A DNA stretch of 6,260 bases from Candidatus Zixiibacteriota bacterium. Its GTDB lineage: Bacteria; Zixibacteria; MSB-5A5; GN15; FEB-12. The notes below the pieces were generated by a model. That model did not search any database and was not told where the DNA came from. It worked only from the letters and a program-made list of their open reading frames with translations. The translations under genes were made by a program, and so were the position numbers. Positions 5,252 to 6,260 of this stretch are shown piece after piece (position 1 is the first letter of the stretch; each line of letters starts with the position of its first letter). The stretch is from contig JAGLXI010000115.1 of assembly GCA_023132995.1 (NCBI GenBank), positions 1 through 6,260 on the forward strand. Reading direction: 5' to 3'.

Positions 5252-5275
5252 GACCACTATGGATAGAGAGTGGTC
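5252..5275. repeat. Inverted repeat GACCACT-N10-AGTGGTC
   Basis: Two exact seven-base arms (5252-5258 and 5269-5275) flank ten bases. The right arm overlaps the first copy of the TGGTCAC direct repeat. GGTCA-type half-sites are therefore present in both orientations within 40 bases. This suits a multi-site DNA-binding protein such as a PhoB-type regulator or an integrase. Confidence 0.5.
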
Positions 5276-5288
5276 ACAAAATGGTCAC
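5271..5288 (+). promoter_or_regulatory. Pho-box-like direct repeat upstream of the phoB-like gene
   Basis: TGGTCAC (5271-5277), AAAA (5278-5281), TGGTCAC (5282-5288). The two identical seven-base words are set 11 bases apart with an A-rich linker. That is the geometry of the PhoB-binding Pho box (CTGTCAT-A/T-rich-CTGTCAY), and the GTCA core is shared. It lies 125 bases upstream of the regulator's ATG, so autoregulation is plausible. No good -10 box sits at the expected distance: TATCTC at 5300 is weak, and TATTAT at 5374-5379 is better but far. An integrase arm-site repeat is an alternative. Confidence 0.45.
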
Positions 5289-5413
5289 ACGTTCTGGAGT
5301 ATCTCTGCCTAAGATAAACTGGACACTGAAATCATATCTCAAGATTCTAATGGGAATCCGTCCTGAGTAAAGCTATTATGTTATTGCTGATAAACTGAAT
5401 ACCGGAAAGAGAT

Positions 5414-6106
5414 ATGCCCAGTCAAACGATACTCGTAGTTGAAGACGAGCGTGACATAGCTGAACTAATCACTTTCAACCTGGAGCGCGAAGGGTATAAG
5501 GTTGAGTTCGAGTCCTCTGGGGAGGAAGGTCTTCGCAAAGCTAAAGCCACCTTGCCTGATCTGATTGTTCTTGACATAATGCTGCCTGGATTAAATGGCC
5601 TTGATGTTTGCCGGGTTCTCCGATCTGACCGAATTACTCAAGGTATCCCGATCATCATGTTGACCGCACGGGATGAGGAGATTGATGTTGTCACCGGTCT
5701 GGAGGTTGGGGCTGATGATTATGTTACCAAGCCGTTCAGCCCTAAAGTACTCGTTGCGCGAATCCGAGCTGTCCTGCGTCGCGGAATTGAAACCGGAGAG
5801 GCCACATCGCCGGTCAAGAAATTGGGTGAATTGACAATCAACAAGGAGAAGCATCAGGTCACGATATCAGGCACCTCGCGAGAACTGACTCAGACCGAAT
5901 TTGCACTGCTGTGTGTGCTGGCTGAGCGCCCCGGCTGGGTTTTCAGCAGAAGACAGTTGATAGACTTTCTCAGGGATGGGCAGCAGGTGATTACCGACCG
6001 CGCCATTGATGTCCAGATTGTTAACCTTCGGAAGAAGCTTGGCATCTGTGGTGACTACATACAGACGGTAAGGGGGGTTGGCTACCGAATGAAGGAGTTA
6101 CTTTGA
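5414..6106 (+). CDS. phoB: PhoB-like OmpR-family response regulator
   Basis: A cytoplasmic DNA-binding response regulator of 230 residues, typical for the OmpR/PhoB class. The receiver domain spans residues 3-122. E10 and D11 form the acidic pocket, D54 is the phosphoacceptor ('IVLDIMLPG'), T84 is in 'IMLTARDEE', and K106 is in 'DDYVTKPFSPK'. All switch residues are present. A short linker leads to the winged-helix domain at about 135-228, with 'LTQTEFALLCVLAERPG', 'FSRRQLIDFLRDG', recognition-helix region 'DRAIDVQIVNLRKKLG' and the closing hairpin 'IQTVRGVGYRM'. The wording 'TFNLEREGYKV', 'KPFSPK.LVARIRAVLRR' and 'RQLIDF..DG' is closest to PhoB/PhoP of phosphate regulation. The partner kinase starts within its last codon, and a Pho-box-like repeat lies upstream. 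ATG 5414 follows GGAAAGAGAT, a weak ribosome site, and starts exactly at the domain. The family call is secure; the phosphate role is inferred. Confidence 0.92.
   Translation: MPSQTILVVEDERDIAELITFNLEREGYKVEFESSGEEGLRKAKATLPDLIVLDIMLPGLNGLDVCRVLRSDRITQGIPIIMLTARDEEIDVVTGLEVGADDYVTKPFSPKVLVARIRAVLRRGIETGEATSPVKKLGELTINKEKHQVTISGTSRELTQTEFALLCVLAERPGWVFSRRQLIDFLRDGQQVITDRAIDVQIVNLRKKLGICGDYIQTVRGVGYRMKELL
6091..6097 (+). promoter_or_regulatory. Ribosome binding site for the overlapping kinase gene
   Basis: GAAGGAG lies inside the last codons of the response regulator gene, five bases before TTG at 6103. It identifies TTG 6103 as the kinase start. There is no other good start nearby, since the next in-frame ATG is 23 codons later, inside the membrane segment. 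Confidence 0.8.
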
Positions 6107-6260
6107 GACGACGCCCTCTTTTCTGGAAAATATATCCCTATTATTTCATCATTATCGTCGTTGCGTTAGCCATGACGGCATTCTACGGATCACGCGAGAT
6201 GAGAGCGATGTACACAACTCAGATTACTTCCACCCTTGAAGCACGTGCTAGAATGACTGC
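6103..6260 (+). CDS. phoR: PhoR-like sensor histidine kinase, N-terminal part (runs off the window)
   Basis: The first 52 codons of a membrane sensor kinase are visible. It begins with a TTG that shares the bases TTGA with the stop codon of the regulator gene. The N-terminus is basic (MRRRPLFWKIYP), then a hydrophobic segment at about residues 12-29 (YYFIIIVVALAMTAFYGS). A periplasmic start follows, with 'MYTTQITSTLEARARMT'. This 'LFWK(I/L)(Y/F)P.Y' start and 'LEARA' motif are typical of PhoR/PnpS-type kinases paired with PhoB. The HAMP, PAS, HisKA and HATPase domains would lie beyond the edge, so the catalytic His cannot be checked. The start by overlap with a strong ribosome site implies translational coupling and roughly matched amounts of the two partners. 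Confidence 0.8.
   Translation, partial: MRRRPLFWKIYPYYFIIIVVALAMTAFYGSREMRAMYTTQITSTLEARARMT

Larger units (their letters stand above)
4784..5413. other. Gene-free divergent intergenic region rich in short dyads
   Basis: About 630 bases lie between the promoter of the leftward secreted-protein gene and the rightward response regulator gene. I find no convincing protein gene on either strand. The region holds a candidate rightward promoter (4805-4833), several perfect short inverted repeats (4838-4856, 4866-4881, 4926-4931 with 4945-4950, 5104-5117, 5252-5275), a half tRNA-Leu (5118-5155) and a Pho-box-like direct repeat (5271-5288). No terminator with a T-run was seen. Confidence 0.7.

Noticed and set aside
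4861..5310. Rho-independent terminators among the intergenic hairpins
   Set aside because: None of the hairpins in the region is followed by a run of T on either strand.
5181..5312. 43-codon plus-strand open frame starting ATGGAACC
   Set aside because: No Shine-Dalgarno sequence lies upstream, it encompasses the Pho-box-like repeat, and its composition (many W, T, Y, R) looks random. Kept only as a remote possibility.
4784..5413. CRISPR array
   Set aside because: The repeats are very short (6-8 bases), few and irregularly placed. There is no repeat-spacer pattern.

Overview
The window reads as chromosomal DNA from an uncultured or little-studied Gram-negative bacterium of the Fibrobacteres-Chlorobi-Bacteroidetes (FCB) assemblage. 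The clearest indicators are in the large secreted protein. Its C-terminus has the 'NYPNPFNP...SGVYFYRL...' type IX secretion sorting domain, and it carries dockerin-like pairs of the form 'D(V/I)(N/D)...(D)I.DLVYL(I/V).Y.F..G..P'. In my recollection the combination is especially common in candidate phyla such as Zixibacteria. That placement is inference from protein style, not a database result.

Layout, left to right. Positions 1-96 look like the right end of an IS3-family insertion sequence, possibly with the last codons of its transposase. It stops a few bases short of the stop codon of a minus-strand low-specificity L-threonine aldolase gene (104-1132). That gene has a candidate promoter placed so close to its ATG that the mRNA may be leaderless. 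A strong rho-independent terminator (1203-1241, minus) separates it from the preceding minus-strand gene, a 1134-residue secreted multidomain protein (1274-4678). This protein has a signal peptide, a dockerin-like pair, two copies of a ~155-residue repeat, a BACON-like domain, a third copy of the repeat, a cohesin-like segment, a second dockerin-like pair, another beta-rich segment and a type IX sorting domain. It has a near-consensus sigma-70 promoter (TTGACA-17-TATACT) and a perfect Shine-Dalgarno sequence, which fixes a GTG start at 4678.

Positions 4784-5413 form a gene-free stretch of about 630 bases between divergent genes. It is rich in short perfect inverted repeats. It also contains the 5' half of a tRNA-Leu(UAA)-like gene that loses identity around the anticodon loop, and an 11-bp-period direct repeat (TGGTCAC-AAAA-TGGTCAC) with the geometry of a Pho box. 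Rightward from it run a PhoB-like OmpR-family response regulator (5414-6106) and, overlapping its stop codon by four bases, the start of a PhoR-like sensor histidine kinase (6103 to beyond the window).

The PhoB/PhoR-like pair is a translationally coupled two-component system, probably for phosphate sensing. The Pho-box-like repeat upstream suggests autoregulation. The threonine aldolase and the secreted dockerin protein are separately transcribed and have no evident functional link. The least explained material is the intergenic region with the half tRNA and its dyads, and the ~155-residue repeat family inside the secreted protein.
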